From: Novosphingobium terrae
GTDB taxonomy: Bacteria; Pseudomonadota; Alphaproteobacteria; Sphingomonadales; Sphingomonadaceae
DNA: 64,000 bases
Direction: 5' to 3'
Assembly: GCF_017163935.1 (NCBI RefSeq)
Contig: NZ_JABVZR010000002.1
Location: 372,001 to 436,000, forward strand
In this document: in pieces, positions 35,702-44,063 of the stretch
Position numbering within the stretch: the stretch's first letter is position 1
How the letters are laid out: each line of letters begins with the position of its first letter
Position numbers and translations under genes: made by a program
Notes under the pieces: generated by a model
What the model was told of the DNA's origin: nothing
Database searches by the model: none
The model's input: only the letters and a program-made list of their open reading frames with translations

Positions 35702-37216
35702 TCACAGGATCAAAGGCTCGACCACCGTTTCAGACAAGGCGGTTCCCTTACGCCGCAGAAACAGGCGGAATTCAGGTTGAGTGATCGCCGCAGGCCGCAC
35801 ATCGAGGGTTACGCGCCAACGCTTTTCGACGCCGACCACAGGATAGGCCGCTTGCGCCACCACGGCGGCGGCGGGCAGGTTGGTCACCGCCTCGACCCCA
35901 CTTGAGCGGTCCAGCCCGGCCAGATTTTCGCCTTCGAAATCGAAGACCAGCTTGCGTGTATCCTGCTGCGCAGCCGCGCCAGCCATGCCGCCAGCGCCGT
36001 TCCACTGATCGACAAGGCGCGCACCTGCACCGACCGATGGGTCATGCGAGGTCCAGTGCAGCCGATAGCGCCATTCATGATAGCCTCCAGCCCGTGCCGG
36101 CGTATCGCTGAGCCAAAAGGCGCTGACATTGTCGGTAATTTCGGAGTCGGTCGGAAACTCATAGAGCATCACCGCCCCCGGCCCCCAATCGCCGATCGGC
36201 TCCACCCAAAGGCTGGGCCGGCGGTTGTAAAAGGCGCCATCATCCTGATAGTCGCTGAAGCGGCGATCGCGCTGCATCAGGCCAAAGCCGCGCGGGTTGA
36301 TGACGGTAAAGGCGTTGGTGCGAGGATGCCGGGGATCGCGTAGCGGGCGCCACAGATGCTCGCCATTGGCCGCAACGATCGCCAGACCATCGGAATCATG
36401 GATTTCGGGCCGCCAGTCCGGTGTGCGCTCGGGCGAATTCTGATCATACCAGAACATGCTGGAGGCAGGGGCAATGCCCAGGCGCTTGATGTCACGGCGC
36501 ATGGCGAGTACGGCGGTCACATCCTGCAGGACTCCGTCGGGTCCCATGGTGTTGTCGAAGCGCATGGCGCCGACAAGGCTGGGGCCATCGAGCAGCGCGT
36601 AGACGCGCATGCCCGTATCGCCGAAGGTCTCGATCCAGAACTCGGTGAAAGCCGGAAACTCCTCCTCGGTGGCCAGCGCCGTGTCGACCGCGATCCCTCT
36701 TGCCGAGATGCCATATTGGTTCTGCGCGCCGGCCGTGCGGAAATAGGAGGCGCCCGTAAAGGCCAACCAGTCGCTGTCAGCGCCGGTGTGGAGCACGCGA
36801 AAGCCCGAGGCTTCTGACTCGCCACCGCCAGCGAACAGCCCTTTGGTCGACAGCAGGCGGCGGGCACGCCCGCCCTCAAGGATGTTCAGCTTGACTGGCG
36901 TTGGCGCGTAGCGGTTGACCGGAAGCAGGCGCACCGTTCCCGCCAGCGGCGTGGCGGGGCCATAGGTGAGCTTGCCCGCGGCATCGAAGTCAATGTCATG
37001 CGCGCCGGGAACGGGTGACTGCGTTTCGTAAGGCTTGCCCGACAGCGCCCGGACGCGCGCCGTCAAGGCCTCCCATGAAAAGTCTTGCGGCGGGGCGAAG
37101 CTTGTTGCGCCCGTGGCAGCGCCGGTCGCACGCGCCAGTGACAGGAGCGAGAGGCCCGCGATGCCGCCGCATATGTCACGACGCGAGAAGGCGGTGGGGC
37201 CGTTTTGCGCACTCAT
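35702..37216 (-). CDS. opgD: Periplasmic glucan biosynthesis protein, MdoG/OpgD family
   Basis: The 504-residue protein begins with a twin-arginine signal (FSRRDICGGIAGLSLLSLA), as OpgD does, then the MdoG domain: FDAAGKLTYGP, SDWLAFTGASYFRTAGAQNQ, GISARGIAVDTA, EFPAFTEFWIE and SMFWYDQNSPERTPDWRPE. The C-terminal immunoglobulin-like part (WRVTLDVRPA) is complete. OpgD/OpgG shape the osmoregulated periplasmic glucan backbone. There is no opgH beside it in the window, so the synthase must be elsewhere. Confidence 0.9.
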   Translation of the reverse strand: MSAQNGPTAFSRRDICGGIAGLSLLSLARATGAATGATSFAPPQDFSWEALTARVRALSGKPYETQSPVPGAHDIDFDAAGKLTYGPATPLAGTVRLLPVNRYAPTPVKLNILEGGRARRLLSTKGLFAGGGESEASGFRVLHTGADSDWLAFTGASYFRTAGAQNQYGISARGIAVDTALATEEEFPAFTEFWIETFGDTGMRVYALLDGPSLVGAMRFDNTMGPDGVLQDVTAVLAMRRDIKRLGIAPASSMFWYDQNSPERTPDWRPEIHDSDGLAIVAANGEHLWRPLRDPRHPRTNAFTVINPRGFGLMQRDRRFSDYQDDGAFYNRRPSLWVEPIGDWGPGAVMLYEFPTDSEITDNVSAFWLSDTPARAGGYHEWRYRLHWTSHDPSVGAGARLVDQWNGAGGMAGAAAQQDTRKLVFDFEGENLAGLDRSSGVEAVTNLPAAAVVAQAAYPVVGVEKRWRVTLDVRPAAITQPEFRLFLRRKGTALSETVVEPLIL

Positions 37217-37604
37217 GCAGCAAAACTCGCGCCCGGTCGCTGTGGTGCGAAGGTAAGCGAAGAGATGGAGCGCCTTAAAACAGCCTCAGAGGGTGACTGA
37301 GGGTCGATACGGTCGGGAACGGGGTCGGCCTGACGAGCCATGGCGCTTCTCCTGACAGATCAGGGAAGGCACCGAACTCCGACAAGTTCCGGGCAGAGGC
37401 ACAGCCGATCACCCTCAAAACAGTTACGGTCCTCCCATCAGCGTAAGGCTAACAGGAGGGAAAGCCTGTTTAAGAAATTTCCGAGTCGGCCTCTTAGGAA
37501 AGAATTTTTATGTTTTGAGGCATTCTATTCAACTGGACCGTAAATGCTGTTGCGATCTGGCGAGTGGATTGTTTTTCATAATGATTTTATCCTCGGAACA
37601 GTTA
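37217..37604. other. Intergenic region between opgD and the GGDEF gene
   Basis: A 388-base divergent gap. It becomes AT-rich at about 37470-37580 (TTAAGAAATTT, GAATTTTTATGTTTTGAGG), where the promoter of the GGDEF gene should lie. I see no small gene, RNA or repeat in it. Confidence 0.6.
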
Positions 37605-39299
37605 ATGCCCGGCACGGCGAATCTTGCCTCATTCTTCCCGAAGAAGAGTGTGTTGCCGCGCAGCCTGCCGGGAATCGCGCAGGAAAGGCTGGCCGAAGCC
37701 GAGCGCCTGTCACGCTCCGGTCAGCCGATTTCGGCGATCACCCTTGCCGAACAGGTGAGAAACGAGGCGCTCGCCTATGGCAACCAGCATGTTTATGCGC
37801 TGAGCACCGGGCAGCTTTCCTGGTACTATTTCATGACCGCCCGCTATGAACAGGGCGCGGTGCATGCGCTGGAAGCGATTGAACTCTGGCAGGTCACGGG
37901 CGATGCCGTCCGTGAGGCGACCTGCCGCTGTTACTACGCCTGGCAATTGTGCCAGATGGGCATGCCCGGCGCCGAGCAGGAGGCGATGCAGGCGCTGCGG
38001 CAGGCGGAAAAGGCGGGTGATCCGGCGGCGCTGTGTCTGGCACAGAACACGGTTGCCGTGGTTCTGTGGATGTACAAGCAATTCGAACTGGCGCTTGATT
38101 TCAGCACTCAGGCTGTCGCTCTGGCGCGGCAGGTGGGCGATCCGGTGGCGCTGGGCTGGTGGCTGATCAACGATGGCGGGATCAGAGGCGATCATGCCGC
38201 CATCAAGGCAGCGCAGGGCGACCGCAGCGACCTCGCCTCCGCCATCGACCACGCCAACCGCGTCACCGAAGAAGCTCTGGCTCTGGCTCTGGCTCATCAG
38301 GATCATTGGGGGGCGCGGATCTGCCTCGGCAATCTGGCCGAATTCGCGCTGCATGTGGGCGATACCGATAGCGCCATGGCCCATATGGAGCATTGGCAGC
38401 AGCTTCCCGGTGAAGTGGGCGACCGCGACACCACCCAATACCATCGCTGCAACGGCATGGTGCTCATCGCCCAGGGGCGGATCGACGAAGCGATCGTCGC
38501 GCTCAAGACCGGGGTCGAGCATGCCGATCAGGTGAATGATCTCGAATCCGGCGTGCCGGGCTGTCAGGCACTGGCCGAGGCCTATGAGCGCAAGGGCGAT
38601 TTCCGGATGGCCCTGCACTGGCACCGCGAATTTCACGATCATTATGTGCGTTACTGCACGCACACCGCCCAGCGCAGCGCGCGCGTCGCAGCAACCCAGT
38701 ATGAGACCGAGCAGCTGCGCAACCAGAGCGAAACGGCACGCCTTCAGGCACAGGCGCTGGAAGTGTCGAACCTGGAGCTGACTCAGGAAACCGACCGGCT
38801 GAAAAAAGCCAATCTCGAAGATCCGTTGACCGGTCTCTACAATCGCCGGGCGCTGGAGCATGCCTTGGCGGAAGCGCAGAGTGCCGGTTCAGCCTATGCC
38901 ATCGCCATTCTCGATGTGGATCATTTCAAGCGCATCAACGATCGCTTCTCGCATCTGGTTGGCGACGAGGTGTTGCGCCAGATCGCCGCGATCCTGAGCG
39001 GGTTGATCCGCAAGAGCGAACTTCTGGCACGGTTCGGGGGCGAGGAATTCGTCTTGCTGATGCCGGACGTTGGGAGTGCCGATGCGGTTATCCTGTGCGA
39101 GCGTTTGCGCAGTGCGGTTGAAGCATGGAGCTGGGTCGAGCAGAACACGCAGCTTCAGGTGACGATCAGCATCGGCATCGCCAGCACGGACGGCACCGAC
39201 GAACCGACGGCCATTCTGGCTGCAGCTGACGCACTGCTTTATCAGGCCAAGGCGAATGGGCGGAACCGGGTGGAAGTGTCGAAACCCGCCGAGATTTGA
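37605..39299 (+). CDS. TPR-containing diguanylate cyclase (GGDEF)
   Basis: The 564-residue protein has a tetratricopeptide-like helical N-terminal region (ALSTGQLSWYYFMTARYEQG, LCLAQNTVAVVLWMYKQF and others), then a coiled coil (TEQLRNQSETARLQAQALEV) and a GGDEF domain starting DPLTGLYNRRALEHAL, with the active loop ARFGGEEFVLLMPD. The catalytic GGEEF is intact, so it should make c-di-GMP. The inhibitory site reads RKSE where RxxD is usual. It has no membrane segment. ATG at 37605 or 37581 are possible starts. Confidence 0.9.
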   Translation: MPGTANLASFFPKKSVLPRSLPGIAQERLAEAERLSRSGQPISAITLAEQVRNEALAYGNQHVYALSTGQLSWYYFMTARYEQGAVHALEAIELWQVTGDAVREATCRCYYAWQLCQMGMPGAEQEAMQALRQAEKAGDPAALCLAQNTVAVVLWMYKQFELALDFSTQAVALARQVGDPVALGWWLINDGGIRGDHAAIKAAQGDRSDLASAIDHANRVTEEALALALAHQDHWGARICLGNLAEFALHVGDTDSAMAHMEHWQQLPGEVGDRDTTQYHRCNGMVLIAQGRIDEAIVALKTGVEHADQVNDLESGVPGCQALAEAYERKGDFRMALHWHREFHDHYVRYCTHTAQRSARVAATQYETEQLRNQSETARLQAQALEVSNLELTQETDRLKKANLEDPLTGLYNRRALEHALAEAQSAGSAYAIAILDVDHFKRINDRFSHLVGDEVLRQIAAILSGLIRKSELLARFGGEEFVLLMPDVGSADAVILCERLRSAVEAWSWVEQNTQLQVTISIGIASTDGTDEPTAILAAADALLYQAKANGRNRVEVSKPAEI

Positions 39300-39587
39300 T
39301 GCGCCAGGAGCTTTTAAGCGTCCCTTCCCGATATCGTCAAAGAATGGCATGGATGCCATCGGCAAGCCTTATCCTCCCGAGCTGCGCCGTGTAGCATGTT
39401 CGCCGCCGGCGACGCTTTTGTCAGAAGATGGGGGAATGATGTCCGCAGGTGTTGAAACGCAGTTGCCTTTCCACTGGCTTCAGAACACGCCCATGGCAGC
39501 CACTGGCGTTCAAGACCAATCATGCCTCAGAGCATGGCCGCCGCGTGCCGATCTGGTTACGAAGGCTAACAGCGGGGAAGGCAGGCA

Positions 39588-40829
39588 ATGCCCGATCCGC
39601 TGAGCGAGCCTCCCCGGCATGTCTGGCTGATGGGGCTGGCCAACACCACTTACGGCTATCTCTATGCCGTGCCGCTGGTCACCGTACCCCAGCAACTGGC
39701 GGCGCGCGGCGTGCCCGAGCCGGAGATCGCCAACATCGGGGCGATGGTCATGGCGCTGTCGCTGGCGACTTTCGCGCTGGCCCCGGTGCTCGATACGTCG
39801 ATGAGCCGCCGGAAATGGTCGGTGACGCTGGGCTTTCTGGCCACCGCCCTTGCGCTGGCGGTGCTGCTCCTGCCCACCTCCAGCGCGCTGCTCACCCCGG
39901 GCCTTGCGGCGATGGCGCTGGCGACCTCGCTCTACAACGCAGCCATCGGGGGCTGGCTGGGGGCCGCGCTTCCCAAAAGCTGCGACGAAACCGTCGGCAC
40001 ATGGTTCGGCATCGGCAATGCGCTGGGTTTCAGCCTGGGCGCGATGTGCCAGTTCTGGCTGCTCACCCATCTGCCCACACCGCTGGGCAGTCTGGCCGTC
40101 GCGGGGATCGGCGTGCTGACGATGCCGATCCTGCTGGCACTGCCCAGCCCATCGGCTGACCGCAAAGCCATGCGCGAAACCTTTGGCACGCTGGCACGCG
40201 ATGTCGCGCATCTGGCAAGGCGGGGGCCGGTCCTGCGGATTGCGGGGCTGCTCGCGATGCCTTGCGCTGCCTTTACCCTGACCAACGCTTTTGGAGGATT
40301 GGGCGGCGATTTCCATGCCTCGGCCAGTGTGGTCGGTGCGGCCAATGGCATGGGGCAGATGGTGGCCTCACTGCTAGGGGCACTGGCGATCCGCCTTGTG
40401 ATGACACGGATGCCCGCGCCATTGCTCTATCTGCTGGTCGGCTCGGTGGGGGCGGCTTTTACCCTGCTGTTGCTGCCTCTGCCGCATACAGCACCGGTCT
40501 ATGTCCTGGCCGTCCTGGGGGAATGCGCCGCGCAGACCTGCGCCCAGGTGGTGCAGAACGCGATTATCTTCCGCTCGATCGCGCCCGAGGACCCGCTGGC
40601 CTCCAGCCAGTTCGGGCTGCTGCAGAGCGCCCTCATCGTGCCTTACGCCTATATGCAGGCGCTTGACGGCTATGGCTATCGGTTGGCCGGAGGGGTTGCG
40701 GGCTCGCTGCTGATGGATGCGGGCGTAAGCCTTGCTGCCTGCGCCATCATGGCGATGCCGGTCCTGCGGTGGCTGCGCAACGGGCGCCTTGAAGCCGATC
40801 TGAAAGCACATCCCGGTCTTATCCGGTGA
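39588..40829 (+). CDS. MFS transporter (AmpG-like)
   Basis: The 413-residue protein has about 12 hydrophobic segments and the AmpG/MFS_1 style of LMGLANTTYGYLYAVPLVTV, then LDTSMSRRKWSVTLGFLATA as the helix 2-3 loop, and NAFGGLGGDFHAS midway. AmpG relatives import muropeptides or act in signalling; this one cannot be assigned a substrate. It stands alone, 288 bases after the GGDEF gene and on the same strand. Confidence 0.85.
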   Translation: MPDPLSEPPRHVWLMGLANTTYGYLYAVPLVTVPQQLAARGVPEPEIANIGAMVMALSLATFALAPVLDTSMSRRKWSVTLGFLATALALAVLLLPTSSALLTPGLAAMALATSLYNAAIGGWLGAALPKSCDETVGTWFGIGNALGFSLGAMCQFWLLTHLPTPLGSLAVAGIGVLTMPILLALPSPSADRKAMRETFGTLARDVAHLARRGPVLRIAGLLAMPCAAFTLTNAFGGLGGDFHASASVVGAANGMGQMVASLLGALAIRLVMTRMPAPLLYLLVGSVGAAFTLLLLPLPHTAPVYVLAVLGECAAQTCAQVVQNAIIFRSIAPEDPLASSQFGLLQSALIVPYAYMQALDGYGYRLAGGVAGSLLMDAGVSLAACAIMAMPVLRWLRNGRLEADLKAHPGLIR

Positions 40830-41025
40830 TGAAGACCGAAAAGAACGCCCACGCGCACACCGCCGCTGCCCATGACATCATGAAGAAAGGCCAATCCACA
40901 ACGGCTTATGTTGGCCTTATCGATCCCGCCTCATCCCTCTGCCCCTAAAGCCAACTCTGGATCACAACTGCGTCGGCCCGTCCTGCAATGCCGATGCGTC
41001 CATCCGTCCATCGCAGTGCATGGCG

Positions 41026-42204
41026 TCAGCTGGTGCCCACAAGCATGCGAAGGCGCTCGATATCCCGGTGACGCGTGGGGACATCGTCCCGCGGTGCGGC
41101 GCAGCGATAGTCCCGCAACCGCTCCAGACTGCGCAACAGCACTTCGAGCGGCGGCCCGCTCGCAGTGATCCCGTTCAAAGCGCGTGTGTTCACCTGCGCA
41201 GCCGGACGGGTGATGAAACGGTCAACCAGCATGTCGTGATGCTGCTGCGCCGTCCGCCCGAATGTATCGCAGAGCTTCAGAAACGCCCGGGCGTTGGTCT
41301 GGAACCAGGGCTGATCCGCATGGCTGTCGGCTGCCAGCAAAAACGCGTCAAGCATGCTGGGCGTCGCCATGCAGTCCCGCAATTGTGCCTGATCGCCCGG
41401 CATCATGAAGGGCATTTTCTCAAGCAGCAGCTGCGAATAATAGGGATCGCTGGCGCGGCAGAGGCCGAGCAGCAGGTCGATCTCGTTGATGCCGGGAAAA
41501 TCCCCGGCATTGGCGCCGCGATAGACATGCCGACCGACCCTGTAAGGCTTGTAATAGGGCCGCACGCTGTAGAAGAACCGATCGACATCCAGCGTCTCGA
41601 ACAGGCGCTGGTTGAAGCGGATGACGGCCTCCAGCGCGACGCCGGCCTGCTCGAACAGCACATCGGCCACCGGGCTGCTCACACCGATGGCGACCAGCCG
41701 CCGCAGCGCATCCGCCGCACATTGGAAGCTCAGAATGCCGCGCGTGTTCTCGTCGATGAACAGGAATTCGTCAGGCAGCGCGGTGAAGCTTTTGCGCACC
41801 CCGTTCACGGCCAGATTATGCGTGGCCAGATGGGCGGTCGCAAAGCGTGGCGCCATGCCCGCCGCCGCGCCGACATGAAGCGCCAGTGCGGAGGCCTCCC
41901 TATGCGGCGATTGATCTTCGCGATCGGGATTGGTCAATTCATGCCGGCGCAGCGCCCCCAGATAGAGACCAACATTGCCGAGCAGGTGAAAAGCCGAGCC
42001 AAAACCATCGGTCGTCCGCCCCTCTGCCAGCAGCGGCACGATCAGCAGACGCCCCTCCTCGCACAGGCGCTGCTTGATGCCCTCGCCAATCCCCTCGACC
42101 GCAGAGCGGTCCTCGCGGGCGAAATAAAGCTCCTCCAGTTCGGTGTTCATCGCGACGAAATCCGTGCGAATCCAGCGATCGAAGGCTTCCGCGTTCTGTG
42201 TCAT
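41026..42204 (-). CDS. PrnB-like (DUF1864) protein, heme-dependent aromatic oxygenase superfamily
   Basis: The 392-residue protein resembles the DUF1864/PrnB family, whose fold is that of tryptophan and indoleamine dioxygenases. Visible features are the helical FGSAFHLLGNVGLYLGALRR, the RPYYKPYRVGRHVYRGANAG loop, and a C-terminal helix TFGRTAQQHHDMLVDRFI, with His residues where the proximal heme ligand is expected. PrnB converts 7-chlorotryptophan to monodechloroaminopyrrolnitrin. The ATG at 42204 has a GAGGAGAG site. It follows a kynureninase-like gene by 10 bases, so an action on tryptophan or a kynurenine-like compound is plausible but unproven. Confidence 0.75.
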   Translation of the reverse strand: MTQNAEAFDRWIRTDFVAMNTELEELYFAREDRSAVEGIGEGIKQRLCEEGRLLIVPLLAEGRTTDGFGSAFHLLGNVGLYLGALRRHELTNPDREDQSPHREASALALHVGAAAGMAPRFATAHLATHNLAVNGVRKSFTALPDEFLFIDENTRGILSFQCAADALRRLVAIGVSSPVADVLFEQAGVALEAVIRFNQRLFETLDVDRFFYSVRPYYKPYRVGRHVYRGANAGDFPGINEIDLLLGLCRASDPYYSQLLLEKMPFMMPGDQAQLRDCMATPSMLDAFLLAADSHADQPWFQTNARAFLKLCDTFGRTAQQHHDMLVDRFITRPAAQVNTRALNGITASGPPLEVLLRSLERLRDYRCAAPRDDVPTRHRDIERLRMLVGTS

Positions 42205-42214
42205 CCTGCTCTCC

Positions 42215-43357
42215 TCAACCGCGCTTCGCCGAGCGCAGGCAATCGGCCACGCGATCGACATCCGCTTCGTCATTCCAGATGCCGAAGGAGAGGCGCAGGC
42301 GCGGCCCCCGTCGATCGAAACGGACGCCGTCCGCTTTCAGCGCAGCCTCGTGATGCTCGTCGAGGATAAGGCACAATGTGCCGCCGCGCTGGGCCAGAAT
42401 GCCGGGATCGGCGAAGCCAAGGTCCATCCGGCCCAGCAACCTGCCGGAAAGATCAAGATTATGCGCGCGAATGGCAGCAACGCCGATCCCCGCCACAGTC
42501 CGCAAGCCAGCTGTCGCGATCACAAGAGGCGCCACAGAGGGCGTTCCTCCCCAGAGCCGCCGTGCATCGGGCGCGAAGGCGAAGTGATGGATATCCATCT
42601 CGAATGGGTTCGCGTGCGAAAACCACCCGCGCTCGACCGGCATGATGCGCTCGATCACCTCGGGCGAGATCCACGCGAAGCACGCGCCCGGCCCGCCGCT
42701 CAGCCATTTCACCGAGGTGCCGACAACCGCATCGGCATCCCATGCATCGACGCTGATCGGCAAGACACCCGCCGACTGGGCGATATCGACAATCGAGAAA
42801 ACACCCCTGGCCTTCGCCATCGCCGTCAGTTCGGCAACCGGGCTGAGGATACCCGTGTTCGAGTGAACATGCATCATCACCACCACGGCAATGTCGGGAT
42901 CGCCAAGGCGCCGCCAATTGGACAGGTCTGAAGGATCGCCTGTCACCAGCTCCATGCGGAAACCGAGGCGGGAAAGCCCCTCCACGGCATAGGCCACGGA
43001 GGGAAACGCGTGTTCGGAGATCAGGACGACATTGCGCCCCGGGCGGCATTCAAGGCCGCTGATGATCCGCGATATGGCGGCGGAGACGCCGGGTTGAGGG
43101 CACCATTGACGGGCCTCGCCGCCGAACAGATCGACCAGAGCGGATCGGAACGCGTCGACCGCCCCGAGCCATTGCGGCCATGCATCGCCGCCAGCGGTCT
43201 CCCAAGGGGCGAAGAACGCTTGCTCGGCGCTATCCCGGGCGGCGAGGGGCAGGCATCCGACACTATGGGCGATGAGGTAGGGCCCGCCCTCCGGCAGGTG
43301 AAACAGGCTTCGCGCGGATGGTGCAGCATGTTTGCCGCGGGTTTCTGGATCGGTCAT
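42215..43357 (-). CDS. Kynureninase-like PLP-dependent enzyme (aminotransferase class V fold)
   Basis: The 380-residue protein is a fold-type I PLP enzyme of the class V/kynureninase group. The Schiff-base Lys is in VVGTSVKWLSGGPGACFAW, the PLP-binding Asp in SIVDIAQSAGVLPI, and the kynureninase-like ERGWFSHANPFEMD and LWGGTPSVAPL are present. A true kynureninase cleaves kynurenine to anthranilate and alanine. The ATG at 43357 has a GAGGGAG site. It is the first gene of a two-gene unit with the PrnB-like protein and is divergent from an Lrp/AsnC regulator. Confidence 0.86.
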   Translation of the reverse strand: MTDPETRGKHAAPSARSLFHLPEGGPYLIAHSVGCLPLAARDSAEQAFFAPWETAGGDAWPQWLGAVDAFRSALVDLFGGEARQWCPQPGVSAAISRIISGLECRPGRNVVLISEHAFPSVAYAVEGLSRLGFRMELVTGDPSDLSNWRRLGDPDIAVVVMMHVHSNTGILSPVAELTAMAKARGVFSIVDIAQSAGVLPISVDAWDADAVVGTSVKWLSGGPGACFAWISPEVIERIMPVERGWFSHANPFEMDIHHFAFAPDARRLWGGTPSVAPLVIATAGLRTVAGIGVAAIRAHNLDLSGRLLGRMDLGFADPGILAQRGGTLCLILDEHHEAALKADGVRFDRRGPRLRLSFGIWNDEADVDRVADCLRSAKRG

Positions 43358-43530
43358 GGCCTTGGCTCCCTCTGCGGGTATTCTAGGCATTCCGGTGGCG
43401 AATGTTGTCCTTTAAGCCGCCATGGCATCACGGTTATGCAGAACATTATTCCTCTTTATCGAAGCCTTCAGGAACGCTATCCACGTTGCGATACGGTCTG
43501 GCAGACATTTTGCGATTGAGAGGGGTTGAG

Positions 43531-43995
43531 GTGGACAGGTTCGATCGCGCCATTCTGGCCGAACTGGAACAGGATTCCCGTCAGAGTTTCGGGGCCGTGG
43601 CCGAAAAGGTCGGCCTATCGAAAACGCCGTGCTGGAACCGGGTGCAGGCGCTTGAACAGCAGGGCATCATCACAGGCTACCCTGCCGCCATCGATCCCTA
43701 TGCCATTGGCCTCAAACTCAGTGCCTTTGTTGAGGTCTCCGTCGAGTTTGCGCAGCATCCGGCTTTCGAAGCGGCCATCATGGACCATCCCGCCGTCCTC
43801 AATTGCTACACGACGGCAGGCGACGGCGATTATCTGCTGCATGTCGTCACCAGCGACGTGGAAGCGCTGGACGGATTGCTGCGCGGAAACCTCAGCCGCC
43901 TGCCCGGTGTGCAGCGCTTTGCCACGACCATCTGCATGAAGACGATCAAACGCGGTGCGCCCTTGATGGCAGCGGCAAGATTGGGGGAGCCGTAA
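43531..43995 (+). CDS. Lrp/AsnC-family transcriptional regulator
   Basis: The 154-residue protein starts VDRFDRAILAELEQDSRQSF and has an Lrp HTH (FGAVAEKVGLSKTPCWNRVQ) and an AsnC ligand-binding (RAM) domain (TAGDGDYLLHVVTSDVEAL). The start is taken as GTG at 43531, with an AGAGGGG site 6 bases upstream and homologues starting here. Lrp-type proteins sense amino acids, which suits control of the divergent kynureninase/PrnB-like pair. Confidence 0.9.
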   Translation: MDRFDRAILAELEQDSRQSFGAVAEKVGLSKTPCWNRVQALEQQGIITGYPAAIDPYAIGLKLSAFVEVSVEFAQHPAFEAAIMDHPAVLNCYTTAGDGDYLLHVVTSDVEALDGLLRGNLSRLPGVQRFATTICMKTIKRGAPLMAAARLGEP

Positions 43996-44008
43996 GGCAG
44001 GCCTTTTT

Positions 44009-44037
44009 CGTCGAGCGCGCACGAAGCGCGCCCGACG
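44009..44037. terminator. Hairpin between the Lrp and S9 peptidase genes
   Basis: CGTCGAGCGCGC-ACGAA-GCGCGCCCGACG makes a 12-base stem with one mismatch, preceded by a T-run that serves the minus-strand gene as the U-tract. It lies between convergent genes. Confidence 0.6.
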
Positions 44038-44063
44038 TGATCAGAGGAAAACAGGCCGCATCT

